Shown one piece after another: positions 47,401 through 62,400 of a stretch of 64,000 bases of DNA. The stretch is from positions 19,346,501 to 19,410,500 of the forward strand of contig NC_088311.1 of assembly GCF_910592395.1 (NCBI RefSeq). Reading direction: 5' to 3'. Under the pieces are notes generated by a model that had not been told where the DNA came from, searched no databases, and worked only from the letters and a program-made list of their open reading frames with translations. The DNA comes from Lineus longissimus (lineage: Eukaryota; Nemertea; Pilidiophora; Heteronemertea; Lineidae). A program made the translations under genes and the position numbers. Each line of letters opens with the position of its first letter. Position 1 is the first letter of the stretch.

Positions 47401-50400
47401 TGTAGAATAACATAAGAAAGACATGCTTTCCAATTTATTACCGTAGTTGAAGTTTAAGGAATTAATACCTAACTGGAGGTATTGATTTTCTTTTAATGGT
47501 ATGCTACAAAATTAGGCCTATATGTCTGGCTGTTGTCTCTCATGATCCCCAGTGCTTTGCCTCTTTTGAGTGACCGTTCTGGTATGTGGCCAGTATCTCG
47601 GAGACTCGGAGTGGCAGTCCTGGAGCACATGGAGATGTCTGATCTGGTATGTTGCACTGGCACCAGGTTGTTGGTGAACTTTCCAGATTCTGGGAAAAAT
47701 GTGCCTTATATACTCAGGTTATAAATAACTTTCACATGCAACCTGTAAAAACAACTCTGGTGACTGGGGGGATTGATGGCACGTACTCCTGCCTGACTTA
47801 TATCATTAGAATTGATCTCACTTGGGGAGTTTCTGAATCACTGTGACATAGAGACTAAAGAGACACCTGTTTTTGTAGACATTTGTGAACTTTTTAACAG
47901 CGCCTTGAGCGCCATTTCCATGGTGGATCTGGCGCTATACAAGACTCTGTATTGATTGATTGATTGATTGATTGACAACGCATCTTTCCCAATCAGAAGC
48001 ATCCAGTTCTTCAAGTTACAATGCAAATTGGTGTTTCCCAGCCGAAAGTAGCAACACAGATTTAATGACATCACTTTTAAACGTCCTCGTCTCGAAATGA
48101 ATTACCAATATGACAGTATGGCAAGCGGCCTCTCCATGTCTATCATTGGTCGGTTCAACAATAATTGATGATAATAACAGTTTTCATTGGCAGGCAACTT
48201 CTAATATCTACATGTATACCAGAATCTTATTTCAAGTTCGGAAAAATTCTCTGAAGAAACGAACCAACAGAAAAAAGATTTTTTTCAACAATGTTCAAGG
48301 CAAAAAAGTTATGATATAGACACTTCTCTCAATTATAACCCCCCCCCCCCCCCAAACAGAGTAAATTTCTTCATATGATCATTTATGATAAGGTAACTCC
48401 CGTTATGACGGGTGGCAACAATCAAGATACTGACCCCCACTTCAAAAAGGCCTAAATTCTTTGACGAATGATAAATTATCACTTGTTTTGTTTAGGCCTA
48501 TTCACGCCCGAATTTCAACAAGCTCGGATTGTATTGAGAGGGGCGAAAGCTATTCATTTTCAGGAAAATTCTGTTGCAAAACTTTTTAAAAAGTGCAAAA
48601 GTTTGTAAAAGTTTCAAATGAAAGCAAATATTGGCTATACAATATTTACTGAAAATCTTTACAGCCATTGTTTCATTGAAATATGACAGATAAGATAATG
48701 CTGCCATCCCCAAGATTGCAAAGTGGACTCACCCGAGCATGACCAGGTGTGTCCAATCAGTGACCTTAATTTTTGAAATATAATGTGCAGGTGTGCACAA
48801 CCAAGTCAGTTCCCACACGCTCATCTACGAGAAGCGGATAGCAAAACTACGCCGAAGTCTGGTCAGAACTGTCTCGTGTGCCAACCTCATGTTATATCAT
48901 TTCAAATTTCCAACATTTTCATCACTGGTAAGTTTTTCGAGTGTGGAGTTCGGTTTTTGAGTCAGTCGAGTCCTGGTTATGCCACTTTGCAATCTTGGTT
49001 TACTCCCGATTGGACGCAGCTTACCTTACTCTGTCTTCACTTCTACGAGACAGTGTGCTTGTTTCAGCTGAAGGTTTGGGTCTTCGGCATGATTCAAATA
49101 TTGCCAGATCTAACTCTTCCAGCTTAAAAAGGTGCACCTCTTTGCAACAGAAATTTCGAGAATATTTGTGGTTAGTTACTGATTATTCAGGCTTAGAGTA
49201 GTTTAAAAAAGGTTCTAGAATTTACCAGATATTTGACTTTACAATCTTACTTAAACAATGTTAAAGAAGTTGAACTATGTTACGTACATGTTTTTTACCA
49301 GATCTATTATTTGCAAACATACTTCGAGTAGTTAAAAAAAGGTTGTACATGTACACTGTATTTGCCAGATCTTTTATTTGCAAACCTTCCTAATTTTTGC
49401 TAAAAGATTTTGAGGGAGCTTTCGTTTTAGGCTTAGAATAGTTACATTATGTTCCAGTAAATTTGCAAACTTGTCCATTTTGGCTAGTTGGGTTTTAAAT
49501 GTTTTGCTAAAGGATGCACTCTGACTTCATCCATAGGCCTATGGCTTCCCCAACTCGCTATGAATATTTCAGTGTCTTCTTCTCAGATCCGCATGGGTTG
49601 GGTATTGGAGTGTAACTTCTGAATAAACATATTGAAGGCCTGATTTTAGACGGGTTGGTTCTCCAATTTCGAGTTGGGTATAGGTACTCAACTTCTAAAT
49701 CTATCCATTTTGTACAAAGCTGTGTGACACCAGTATTTTTTTCTCGTTTTGCCATTGGATTGGATAGGCCTATTAGGTTAGTACTGTTTAAGCCCTTTTT
49801 GTAGGCCTTTGGATTCCTGTAATAGTGATTGGATATCAAAATTAAAACGCACAGTTTATTCTTATTGTTGAATCTAGCTATCTCCAACCAATCATGTCTT
49901 CATGCAAACAAGTTTTGAGTCATGCAGATATGCTATTTTTGTGTCTTTTTTAGTCTTACATACATGTACTCTGATTTCACCAATCAAAGACCAATGATTA
50001 TATGACACAAAAACCTAGCAGAGCCTTTAGGCCTTTCGGATCGGACAACTGGGTGTTGCTCACAAATTTTTTATTTGAATCAAGCATCTTGAATAGCATC
50101 AAACGACTATGTGCATATTTTGGGCCAAAACTTGAATATATATAGAAACAGTCTTAGGTCGGTGACACTAGAGTATTTGATTGCGGTCCTTTCTTACGGG
50201 GCGGGGCGGGGGACACTTTGAAGGTCAAACTGCTGATTCGCTTCTGGGAAAAATATTTCAAATAACTCTCGTCATGTCTGCGATTTTGCCACGTCTCTAT
50301 GTACAGACCTGGTCGCAATTTTCACCTGTGCTTTGCACATTATGGTCCCGACTGATAAGATATAAAGCTATAAGATAAAACCTTTGGACGGCCGCAGATA

Positions 50401-53400
50401 ATATTGTAGGTGACACAATAAGGATATGACTAGAGACAGTGCACTTGTGACTATTCTTATTTGACAAGCAGTGATAAGGTATCAGAATTTTATTACTTGG
50501 TGTTTATTCGGCCCAAACTTGCGATTCAGACTTGCTAAGTCTTGATTTTTGTGCCAATCTCTTATCACATTGCCCGGGCGTGTTTTTTTTGCTTGCATTT
50601 TGGACTCTTATTGTTACAAGGGGGTTAGTTTTGAATTTTTAAAAATTAGGGACCCAAGTTAAATTTTTTGAATAATTTAATAGTTTAGAACATTTTATTG
50701 TAGTTCTTGATTATTTTGCAGCGTAGTCTTGTAGTCTTAGTACATTTTTTGCAGGCTTAGTCTGCATTGGTTCTAGGTTTAAGTTAAAACTTGGAAAGCT
50801 GCATGAAAAATCATTGGGAACCTGCAGTAGGCCATTTACCCCGCTAGGTCCTTAGGCATAGCAGTCAATGCACTTATCACATCCCAGTAGAATAATTTGG
50901 AAGTCCATGCCTGGTTTTGGCCATTGAGATAATTGACTTTCAAGTGGTCATCGAATAGGATAATTATTTTAGGCTTTTTCACGTGTTTTTTGTCTCAGAA
51001 TTTTAGGAAAGGCTGGTGACTCTCGATTTGTATTGTAAATTAGGAAGAAACTGGAGATGCAAGAGGACACTGACAGTAACTTTTAACCATTCCGTCCAAC
51101 TATAGAAGTATGTATCTCAAAGCACTTTCCCTGGAAATATACTAGTTACTTCATAGGACTATGGCCTTGACTTTGAGGAGGGATTTCTAGTTGTTCAAAT
51201 CTTCTGCTGTCAGAAATAGTTGACTTCTACCACATTCTAGCCACACTTAGCTGGCGCGCATCGGAGCTGACTTGGTGATATATATCGAGACATGATGGAC
51301 ACGTCTAGAGTAGTGGAGAGAGTTTTATCTCATCGTCCTTCTCAAAGGGTGAGATTCAACTCCTCCAACTGCCCTGGGAGTGCAAGATCTTCAAATAGTT
51401 AATCATCTTGGCAGAGCATGCTAGGTTACAGAACATATAGCTATTGTTTCTGTAGCCTAGTAGTAGTAGGTCTTTTAGGAATGATTGTATTTTGGCATAA
51501 ACCAGGACTCTTGACTTTTCAATCTCCATCTCTCATTTTGTAACTGTAACGATGTTGGCATACCGACTCTGCCTGAGAATCTCCATTCTCAATTTGTATC
51601 TATAATGATGTTGGCACACCGACTCTGACATTGGAACACAGAATCATATGATGCAGTTGGTCTACAAGAGCGTGGAACTTACAAAAAATATCGATTTTCC
51701 CTCAGATTTCAGCCGTCATATTTCACTGTATATTTATTTTTTGGCGAAAAAAGATATAAAACATATATATTGTGAGTTTGTCATGTTCTTTCTGATTTTT
51801 TCTTATAACGCGATCAGGGATTACGCTCTTAGAAATAAACACTTTTGAGCTGTTGAAAAAACTTCAGAGGTTTTTGAGGTTCTGAAAAACCTCGAGGAGT
51901 TTTCACTTTCCTGAAAAACCTGTGCAGGGTTTAGCTAGTTTTGGCCAAAAAAATCTTAAAAGGTTTTTTCAAAATACCAAAAACGTTTATTTCTAAGAGT
52001 GTAGTGTTACTGCTGCCTGTCACTATACAGTGGAACCTCCCTAAGCAGATACCTCTCTCAAGGACGCCCTCTCTTTGAAAGACAACGCATTTGGTCCTAA
52101 ATTGTTCATTCAATAGGCTAAACTTGCCTAAATAAGAATTTTGGAGTTGGGGCAGCTTCACCCCACAGGGCCAATTTCAGACCGCTTTACTGTATCAAAT
52201 CTAGGGACCATCTCGAGACATTTTCGAATGTTAAAGGACAAAACTGCCACCCTCTCACATCCTCCCCCAAGCAACTTGCATGAGAGGAATATTGGCACCA
52301 AATATGATAGATGATACTCCTCAAATGAGCATTGGCCGTCTTGGATGGTACCAGTGGTACCAAGAGCTCACAGATACCTCCAGAATGAGTGGTCTCTGAC
52401 TTTTAAACAGTGCTTGGCCTGGATGGGTCCTTATATCACTGAAACAAACAAAGACTCCTCCCAACTGTCTTCAATGACCTGAAAGACACATTCTTATTCA
52501 AAATTCACGTTTTGAGACAATCTACAATGGAACCTCCCCTTGAGGCTACCTCTCTACTAAAGACACCATATCAGTTAAGGGCACCACATTTGGTCCTATG
52601 TCCATCTTTTCCATTGAATTTGACCTCTATAATCTGGACACCTCTCAATTATGGACATGCAATGGAACCTCCCTTAGAGGATACCTCTCTACTAAAGACA
52701 CCGTCTCTGTTAAGGGCACCACAGTTGGTCCTATGTCCATCTTTTCCATTGAATTTGACCTCTATAATCTGGACACCTCTCAATTAAGGACAGCATTTGA
52801 CAGTCCCGAGGGTGTCGTTAATAGAGAGGTTTTCCTGTATATTTAGAGAAAGTTATGACCAAGAGGACAGTGTCACTGGATGTGACTTTGTCTCCTGGGC
52901 CCAGTTGCTTCATCGTGGTTTATAGAAGCATCATTGGCCTTAATTCCTAACACTACTGTTGGATTAAAATGAAATTTACTGTTACTGAAGGAGATAATGC
53001 TTAGTTGAGCTAATGATGGTGTTCGTTTCTGGTTATTGAGCAACTTGGTCCTGGGGATTTGCATTTACAAACAAGGCTCTGAACTTGCCATGTCCTCAGC
53101 AGATTTGTTCAAAAGGAAATATAGTGGAACCTCCCTTAGCGGACACCTCTCTATTAAGGACAGCATTTGTCAGTCCCGATGGTGTCCTAATGAGAGAGGC
53201 TCTACTGTATTGCTGCCAGCAATATGGGATTTAAATTGCTCAGAATTTTGCTCAGAACCTTTCTTGGCCAATGTTTCCGGGATAGAGATATTCGATTAGG
53301 AATCCTTTGCCGGTATAAACTTGGAGTCGGCATTTTAAATGAGATGGTGTGGTCTGTGTAAAGCTCTGCAGCGCAATGCATCAACCCTGTGAGCAGCTTC

Positions 53401-56400
53401 ATGGCTAGTTGCAAAATATACTGTAAAAGCCGGAAATAGTCAAGAAGAAAAAGGCATGGGAATATTTCTGGTGTACAGGACTTTTGTTTGGTTCAAGTTG
53501 AGAATGATGGTTACCCTGATAAGCCATCAAAATTCAAATTACATGTCCATATTATTCATGACTGTATAGAGGCAGCCACAAAAATGTAGGTTCAAGAGCG
53601 GACAAAAACCTGCAAGTCCATCCTACCACGGCCTCCCAGAGATCCAATGGCATGCTAACAAGAAAAAGAGAATAAAGTAAATCTGCATTTGTTCCATTTC
53701 AGGAAATTACTCCTATAAAAAGCAATCACTATCAATATCGTGATCTTGACCCAATATTGTCACAATTTATCAGTCATGCCCAGTCTTTCATGTCTCTGCA
53801 GATTTTCCCCAAAGATTTGGAATGCATCTCAAACTTGGTCACGTTTCAACATCTAGCTTTGGTGTCAGAGAGTCTGAACATTGATTCACCCACCGGAGCT
53901 AAACGGTAAGCGCCAGTAGAGTTGGTCATAGAGTCTGTAAACAAGAGGTGTGCGTCTCACTCGCCAGTTTCATCAAATGCATCATCCTGGTGTGTAAGAC
54001 ACAAGGCATCACCAAAACTGTTGGCATCAGATACCCAAACCTACACATCTTTACGGAGGCATGGAGTCCTAAGGAAGTTTTCTAAGGTCCCAGTTGGCGG
54101 CGCCACATTTGGTACCAGCAAGATCCTGCAAGAATAGGCCGCATGTACTTGGCGGGAAAAAACTCTCTGGCACATAAGCCAGCCACCATGAGATAGACAA
54201 AGTTTTTCCCAAGCCAAGTTGGGATCCAGGCCGCCCAGTCTTTACCATATGTGGGCCAGGGGAACTATACACAGCCAAATCCCTGTGATAGCAAAAGGAT
54301 TAAGCCCTGGTTAAACCGTTGATATGCCACTATCCTCTTCACATCTGGTCGGTTTCTGAATTTCAGTCCCATTAGGACGCCAAGCGTGCAGACAAACACC
54401 ACGAACACGTTGCCAAATGTCCACGAGTCGACCATTAACTACATCCCATTCACCTTCGACCTGGCCGGGGTGTTACCAAAGTGCCAACAGATCGAGATGT
54501 TGTTCTCAACTTATTTACAAGGTAAGCCCTACGAATGTTTTTGAAATCAACAAAGGCAGAAATGATATTTTCATTCCTCCTACCCTGCAAAAGTTTTCAA
54601 ATGAAACGACTCTTAAACTTTTGCCTTCTTTTCAGATACATACCTGTCGCCTCGATCGCCCAAGTCACCAAGATCGCCGAGGAACCGGAGCCTGGAGGCA
54701 GCGTCTTCCAACAACACTCTCTTCGATCTCCTCTTGGAAAAAATCGAGGGCATGAACGACAAGGAGCTCACCCTCTCAGATCTGGAATGCGGTCAGTTCC
54801 TGTTGATGCTCGTGGATAGGGAAAGAAATCCAAATGAGGCACCCTTGCCATTTTCATTGCCGCCCGATTTCCGCCAGAAAATCGCGTTAAAAATTCAACA
54901 GCACAGCACAGAAGAGACTATGCCATTCTTGCCAAAGCGCCACGGCAGTATTATGAGTAATGATACGTTGTATAGCCTCGGCAGTATGCAGTCTTTGCTG
55001 CAGTCATGTCCGAGTGCCTCGCATACCTGCATGCAGTTTAGTAAGATGTACGAACGTCAGACGACGCAGCAGAGTGATTGCACAGACTCCTTGTCGCTCT
55101 CTGGCCGTATGGAGAGTGGAAAAAAGAAGAAACCTTTCGCAAGGTGGCGCTGCTACATCCGCATGGTGTCAGAGACGAACCTGATTTTGACGTTCTTGCC
55201 TGCGACATATGGCGACCTCCAGATACTGATGCAAGGCGATGCGGAGGAGAAAGAAGTGAAAAAAGCAAAGAAAGAGGATGGGAAGTCGTCATCGGAGGTG
55301 GACAACAAAAAGGATAAATCTGCCGGCGAGCCGAAAGATCTCGGTGTTCCTTCGACGCCGTTGCCGTCCAAGGATGAAGGTGCAATCAGGCTGGACTCCA
55401 GTCAGGAATCGCGCGTTGGGGACTACAAGAAAGCACTCCACGCCCTCGAGAAGGAAGTATTCTCAGAATCTAGTATTCAGTCGGTCGAATCTCCAAAGGA
55501 GGAATCGGGCGGTGAACAAAAACGGGTTGAAATCGGTGGCACGAAAATTGACAGGTTACGATTGTCGGACATTTCGATGAATCTACGTGAGGCTAAGAAA
55601 GGATTGGTGCTCCCTCTTTACGTGTACAACATGTCTGTAAATAAACTCGTCAAACAGTTAGAAAATCGCTGGACGGAGCCGATGTGTCCCGATTTATTTG
55701 AGGATTACACGTTTCAGGAGAGCTTGCATGATCATGTGTTTGCACAGGAAGAGGACGACCAGGACAACGTGAGTGAGTCGAGTAGTGAAAGGTGGCGCCG
55801 ATCTCCTGAGCGGTCGTCGGCTGAAGACGCGCCGAATACGAAAAACACAGACATAAAGCAGCACTGTATGGTCGTCTCTGATGCCTACTTGAGATGTTTT
55901 GTTATGGGTAAGAAAAATCATAATCTTCCAAAACAGATATCGGTATCGTGAATATTTTATTATTTTCAAACATGTTCGCAAATTGCGAAATTGAAGAGTT
56001 GCAAAAATTGGGCTGTTTACTGATAGTACTGAATATCTGTTTGACTATCTTAACTGAGTATGTGGCTGAACTGGTCCACAATAAGCTGCGAAGACTTCAA
56101 TCATTCCATTTAGAAGTGTCGTTTGCCCGAAACTCTGTTGATCCAGTCGTAAAAGTGGTAACGAAATTTGTGGATGGGAATCTTGCCTGCTTGGGTGGAT
56201 CTAGCACAATTTCTGTTACATCACAGTGTAATGCTTGTTATGTTTGCAGGTGTATTCAAGAGTCTTCAGCTCGGTCAGAAAGTCGAGTACCAGGACGTTG
56301 AGAGCGCCATCAACCGCATATGTGAGGAACTACTCCCATTAGAGATTGATATCACCAAGTTTCTTGAGACAGTTTGCGGTCATATCCGCCTGTACCAGGA

Positions 56401-59400
56401 TCAGGTCCGGATGGAGGCCTTGGATAGTGAACATTACTTCGTTCCTAATCAGCCGAGTAACATCTTGGACGATTCGGACAACAAAAGCGTTTCAAGGTAA
56501 TGGACGCTTTTTATTTTCGCAAGAGCACTTCTGCCCAGGGGTCATTCCGGTGGAAAGGGGTATGCACATCTGTGTCCCCTTTTTTTCTTCACAACAGCGC
56601 CTCTGCCCGGGAGGTCACTCCCATGGAAACGACGGACCTCGCGAAAAGCATGGGCTACATTGCAAATAGTAAAATAGTAAAATTTGAAATTATTCAATTT
56701 ATTTGCAGTGAATCTGACGTCACCCAGCAGTCCTCAGAAGTAACCTCCCCGTCAGGTACCAAGCACACAAGCTTCAAATTCCCACTCGCCTTCCTGCAGA
56801 ATTCACGCTGTGAGGCCAAGAAAGGGATGCATACATCGATTAAGAACAAATTCACGGACATCCTGAAGAAATGTTTCAAGCCGGTTACTCCTTACTCTGA
56901 TTACTTCTTCTATTGCCCACAGAATTATCAACATGTAAGTACATTTTGTTAAAGAGTTTGCATTAGAACCTCTCCTATAAGGACACTTCGGGACTGATTG
57001 AGTCCGTAATAGAGAGATGTCCTCATTAGAGAGGTCAATTCGTGGAAACAATCAATTTGGTACCGAAAGCAGTGTCCTTAATAGAGAGAGTGTCCTGGTT
57101 AAACAGAGGTGTTCCCGCTAAGGAAGGTTCCACTCTAGATTGCAGTTAGAATGTTTCGAAGTACGATTTACCTCTTGTGAGACACCATCAAGATTACAAT
57201 CGACCGAAATAGTGTCTGTCACATGAAATACATCAAGCATTTAAATTGGCTGTTTTGGACACATTCCTCAAAGGACGGGTGGGGCAAATCGTCCAGGGGT
57301 TGAGCAGCTCCCGTGGTGTCCATTCAAGTCAGAAGATAGAAAAGTGACCCAATGAATAGTAGGGTAGGCTCTTTATAGGCTCAATGTTATAGATGTCGCT
57401 GAACTTTTCATATCTTCTCACAGATCATTGAGGAACCAGATACGTCCAAGCCAACTGAAGATGGTCGACAGTTGGACAACAGCATAGGTAAGAACTATTT
57501 ATGCCGTGTAGGGAAAAGATTTCAAAATTTTGCAGAAAACTGGCTGTTAATGTTGTGTCAGGATGAAAAAAGCTTGTGCTGAGATTTAAAGAACCCAAAT
57601 TTTGAAATACTGTGTGTGCCCAAATTCATGTAATATAAACCATCATATGTTCGAGAAGCTACAGTTTTGGGCCGAGAATAAATGATATTACCGAGAACTA
57701 ATAAAGATTAATCTCTATTCATCTTGATTACTCTTATTTTGTTTGGCAGACATCCGAGGCATCACCACGGAGGAAAGCGACTTCTTTGTGACCGATAACG
57801 ACGACAATGACACTAAGGCAAGCGACAAGGACTCGGTTAAGTCAAACCTGGACAGCGAGAGCTTGAGCTCCATCCTCCGAGAGGACCTCGATTCGAACCT
57901 GAGTCAGGATGATAAAGATGAGATGTCTCCGCTGTTCGTCCATCTGACTTGTTCGTTGTCGTTTCGGAGCAAGACGGGGATATTACGAAGCGTGCCTGTG
58001 AAGAGTCTGCCAGTGTGTTTGTGTAAGTGTCATTACTTTAGCCAATTTGAACATGCTGGATTTAGGTTAAAACACCTGTTAGTTTTATTTCACCCTTCCG
58101 ATATCTTGGCTTCTAGTCACAAAGATACCAGAAGGATCTCTCATATTTCATCTCTTATTTTGGCTTCCAGCAACACTCCAGGCAAACCACAGCTGATTGC
58201 AGGTTAAAACCTCTGTAAATTTTGATCCAACCCTTTCGATATCTTGGCTTCTAGTCACAAAGATACAAGAAGGATCTCTCACATTTCGTCTCTTATTTTG
58301 GCTTCCAGCAACACTACAGGCAAACCACAGCTGATCGCAGGATAAATCTTTGTAAAATTTGATCAACCCTTTCGATATCTTGGCTTCTAGTCACTAAGAT
58401 ACAAGAAGGACCTCTCCTGTGTCGTCTCTTATTTTGGCTTCCAGCAACACTCCAGGCAAACCACAGCTGATCGCATTTTAAAACCTCTGTAAATTTTGAT
58501 CAACCCTTTCGATATCTTGGCTTCTAGTCACTAAGATACAAGAAGGACCTCTCATATTTCGTCTCTTATTTTGGCTTCCAGCAACACTCCAGGCAAACCA
58601 CAGCTGATCGGTTATCTCTCTTTCTATGAAGTCACACAAACTTGTTTCTGGTTTTGGTTTTTACTCGAATACCGTATACAGGTTTATTTGAGCTTTAATA
58701 ACTTAACTTACAGGTGAGCTACAGGAATGCCTAGAAGGTTTCGACGAATATCTTGACCTGGGTGACCTGCACCTGACAATTGACATCATCTGCCTCACGT
58801 TACCTCAAGATCAAGAACTCAGCCTTCATTGGCGACCGACGTTCAACCGCCTCGTGTCGTACGAGGGGAATTCTCCGGCCATTTCGGAATGTGGCCAGGA
58901 CAATGATGAGTACATGAGTACTGTGGCATCTACAACTGAGGCTGGGTAAGCGTAAAATTTTAATCCCTGTGTCTTTTGTCAAGCTTTTCTCAAAAGTGAA
59001 TAGATTTACAATTGGCTTTCAATTGAATCTTATTTTGTGTCTTTGTAAGGTTAAATCAAGACCAGACTGGGAATCCTTTGAAGAATCTGCCGAGCTTCCA
59101 ACATGAGAATGTTGCTACATGTATAGAACAGGTACATATACCACACTTTCTTCTTTTTGTACTTTAGGGAGTTGCTGTTGTCCGCAAGTGCCCAGTAACT
59201 TAGGAGGCCCTATCAACGCCTCCAAGTCAAATCCAAGATGGTTGCCAGCTGGGCTGTTAGACACTTGTACATTTTAGTCATCAGCTCTCTGATCTTGCAC
59301 ACAAATGTCATGAAATGTTCAGAAAATGTGTAAAAGGTCCTCCCAATTTCGTTTTTGACCATTAGATTTTATTTTGATGACTTTAAACTGGTTGGGTGCT

Positions 59401-62400
59401 GTTTAGGATGACCCTTTTCTGAAGTGTCTCAAAACAGCTTGATTCGTTCTTAATCACTTTCAAAAATTTGGTTCCAGATCCAGTGGTTACTGAAGGATGA
59501 GATTGCCTCAGCGCTGCACTATGTTCAGCCAGTCACAAGCGAGATGCTCAGCTTTGTTGCTGAGCATGTGTCGGAGTCTAAAGACAAAGAGAACTGTACC
59601 TGTGAGGAGCTGCCTCTGCAGTTCGTCTATGGACCAGATCAGAGCATGCCAAAGTTTTTTGAGGTGACTACAGTCCAAATCACAATTGACATCCCTTAAT
59701 TTGCATCATTGATGCGCTACCCGGCGCGTAAGTCGCCTGGCACAGGTGTCCGCAAGTGGTGGTTCTCCTCCATTTGGGCAGCAAGTACAGAATTTAGGTA
59801 ACCGCTTTGCCATCATTTCACAGTTTGCCGCTGTGCGACCATTTTACGGTATGAGGCCTGTTTTTTTAATTGGATTTGAGCCAAAGATGTTGTATAATTG
59901 CAGGAATTTGAGAAGATGAACGTTCCTGGCTACCACTTGAGTAAAGAAGGCAACTTTTACTACCTGGTGCTGGATAAACGTCATCTCAACACCTTATTCA
60001 ACGCAAAAGCCATCCACTCGGCCCTGATTGAGCTGAGCCAGGAGGAGGAGGAACCGCAGCCCAACACGATGTGGTATGTTGGGACGGACGATGCTGTCGG
60101 CTCACCAATGGAGCTGCCAAAAGACGGACTGGATGGGAAGGTAAAGCTATACTGTGACTAAGGGATTTTATTTTGAGAAAATTTCCCAAAATTTGTAAAG
60201 TACCTTTAAGTGAAACTGAACTGATTGAAATCACTGTTACAGTGCTGTCGAAGCGCCATATTAAAGGTACACCAAAGTTGCAATTACGCAAAACCACAAC
60301 AAAAATGGCTGCAAATATATCTGGGTTACTGTGAGCTTGTTTCTTCCAGAATGAGGACGTGGTGATTCCGGGCGTCTCGGTGACTCGACCCAGTCCAATC
60401 AGGGAGCAGGTCATCCTCCAGCAGCAAGAGCAGGCGGCTCTATCGCGTGGTATCAGCGAGTCGTTCATCAGGGGTCTCGACGACGAGTACAAGCTGGAGG
60501 AGAAGGCGTGGGACGGAGCGGCACCGGGTACCACGGTGGAAAGGGAGGTCGGCGCGGTCACCTTTCGGGACGACGATAGTATCAAGGTTATTTCCGAGAA
60601 GGGCAGTGTCTCTAGTGAAACGGAGGAACAGCGGAAAATATCAGAGGTGCAACCGCTTGAGTTAGGCGTTGCGGGCAAGTCACGCCGGAAGACGCCACCT
60701 GAGAGATTACAAGAGGTGGAAGAGTTGTCTTCGTCGGCCGAGCGACGACGTAAACTTGGGGTCGGGTCTGTAGGTCGGCGCGCCAGTATGCCGCCTGTGT
60801 TGACTCGTAGCACTGGTGCTAGTACTCCAGGTGAAGGAGTCGTGACGTCTGCTCCTATTGTCCCTGTCAAGAGTATATCCAGTGACTCGCTTCATGAAGA
60901 TACGGATGTCGCAAAGATCATTGCATCTGCGCCAACTTTGGCCGAAATGCGCAGATCAAGTACGCCGATTGATGAGAAGATGAGCAGTAAGCCGCGACGA
61001 CCGACAGATTTGGCGAAAGTCAAGGCTCGTAGCCCTGCTGATACCAGAACGCCGCAGTCGCCGATTTCTACGGACAGTCCGAGAAGTCGGCATTCGTCTG
61101 GTGATATTTATGATCGTGAGGTCAAGAGAGTGACATCGCATGCCGATGGAAGTTTACATTTTCCGGAGCAGGTTGTCACCAGCTCACCGGTACTTTCTGA
61201 AGGTACTACTCGACAGTCGCGACGTTTGGACGGTGATCCCAGCAGCAGACATCCTTCAGGTAGTGGCAGGTCGAAGCATTCTTCGGGGGAAACGCAAAGT
61301 ACGCGGTCTAAACATCCATCGGGGAGTTCGCAGACGTCAAGCAGGCATCCGTCTGCTCCAGAGACCCCGAGGCTCATGTCTGGAACTCTGGACACAAGCA
61401 GTCAGGGAAGCTACACAGAGGAAGGTAGGTCAATCAGCCCATTTCTTCTATTCATTGGTAAACTTTTTACCTCTTTCGCGCATGGTTGTTGCCGAAGCGA
61501 GGATCCATATCCATTGTTAATTTCTAGTATGAATGTTACCTGCCTAGAGAATTGTGTGATGTCTCCTTTGCATCGATAAAGATATTTGGATTCTATTTCT
61601 GCCATGATTTTCATTCAATTTGGATGTGTTTTCAATGATGTGCGTTGAAAATTAAATCCCCCTCCGCCCTCTTCATAGTGATCACTTTGCACTTCAAACT
61701 GTTTTTCTCCAGGGAGTATTTCTCCTCCAATGTGGGACGAGAATTTTGTGCGCTGCTATGGTAAGGCACTGATTGGGTTTGATTGCGTTGGGGAAACCTT
61801 TGTTGGGCCTGCGGTACAAGAGTCTATCGCAAACTTCTCACGTTTCTCACTCGGTTTGGGCTTTCACTTGCCTTGGCAAAAACACCAGGTACAAAGAGCC
61901 TCAGTTTTACATCTTATTCACAAGACAATTTAGTGTTAAGTGTCTTGCTCACGGACACAAAGAAAGAACTGTGGTGATCCTAAGCACTATGATACTGTTC
62001 TCCCTGACATTATTCTTCTTCTTCTGCGTTCCGAATTTTTGAGATGCATGCTAGACAGTCGGTCTGTTTTCGGTAATGAAGTCGGCTAGAGAGCTCCAGC
62101 ACGGAGCCCCAGAGCTTTGTGGTCAGGGTGGTGTCCTTTGGCCAGTATTCCTCTCCATTCTTCATTTAGGGAGCAGGTGTGAAGCACATGAGCTTGAGTC
62201 TGGTCGTGAGCTCCGCATTCACATTAAGCAGATTCTCATAAGCCTATACAGTGAAAGTGTCTTCTGAGTCGGCAGTTCGTCTTCTTCTGCATTCAGACAT
62301 TACGTAACCTTATATCCTCAGGTCATGTGCCGTGTCAAAATCGGCTGTTCTTCCGCGGTGCCCACAGCCTACCGGTAATAGTCTTTGGTGAATTTGGCTC

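Larger units (their letters stand above)
44473..53801 (+). other. 9.3-kb intron of SZT2
   Basis: The flanking exons join in phase, and the joined protein matches the family without a gap, so no constitutive exon is missing. The intron holds a 338-bp tandem duplication, a LINE tail, a poly-C tract, a TIR element and four members of the pogo-like MITE family. I found no independent gene in it; short open frames (for example 48783-49127) have no recognisable domain. Confidence 0.75.

Noticed and set aside
55038-55385. Minus-strand and alternative-frame open frames over 54734-55951
   Set aside because: They are shadows of the 1,272-nt SZT2 exon, whose own frame matches the family and joins its neighbours in phase.
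59998-60870. 290-codon open frame on the minus strand
   Set aside because: It is antisense to the SZT2 exons 59904-60140 and 60350-61424, crosses their intron and shows no family similarity.
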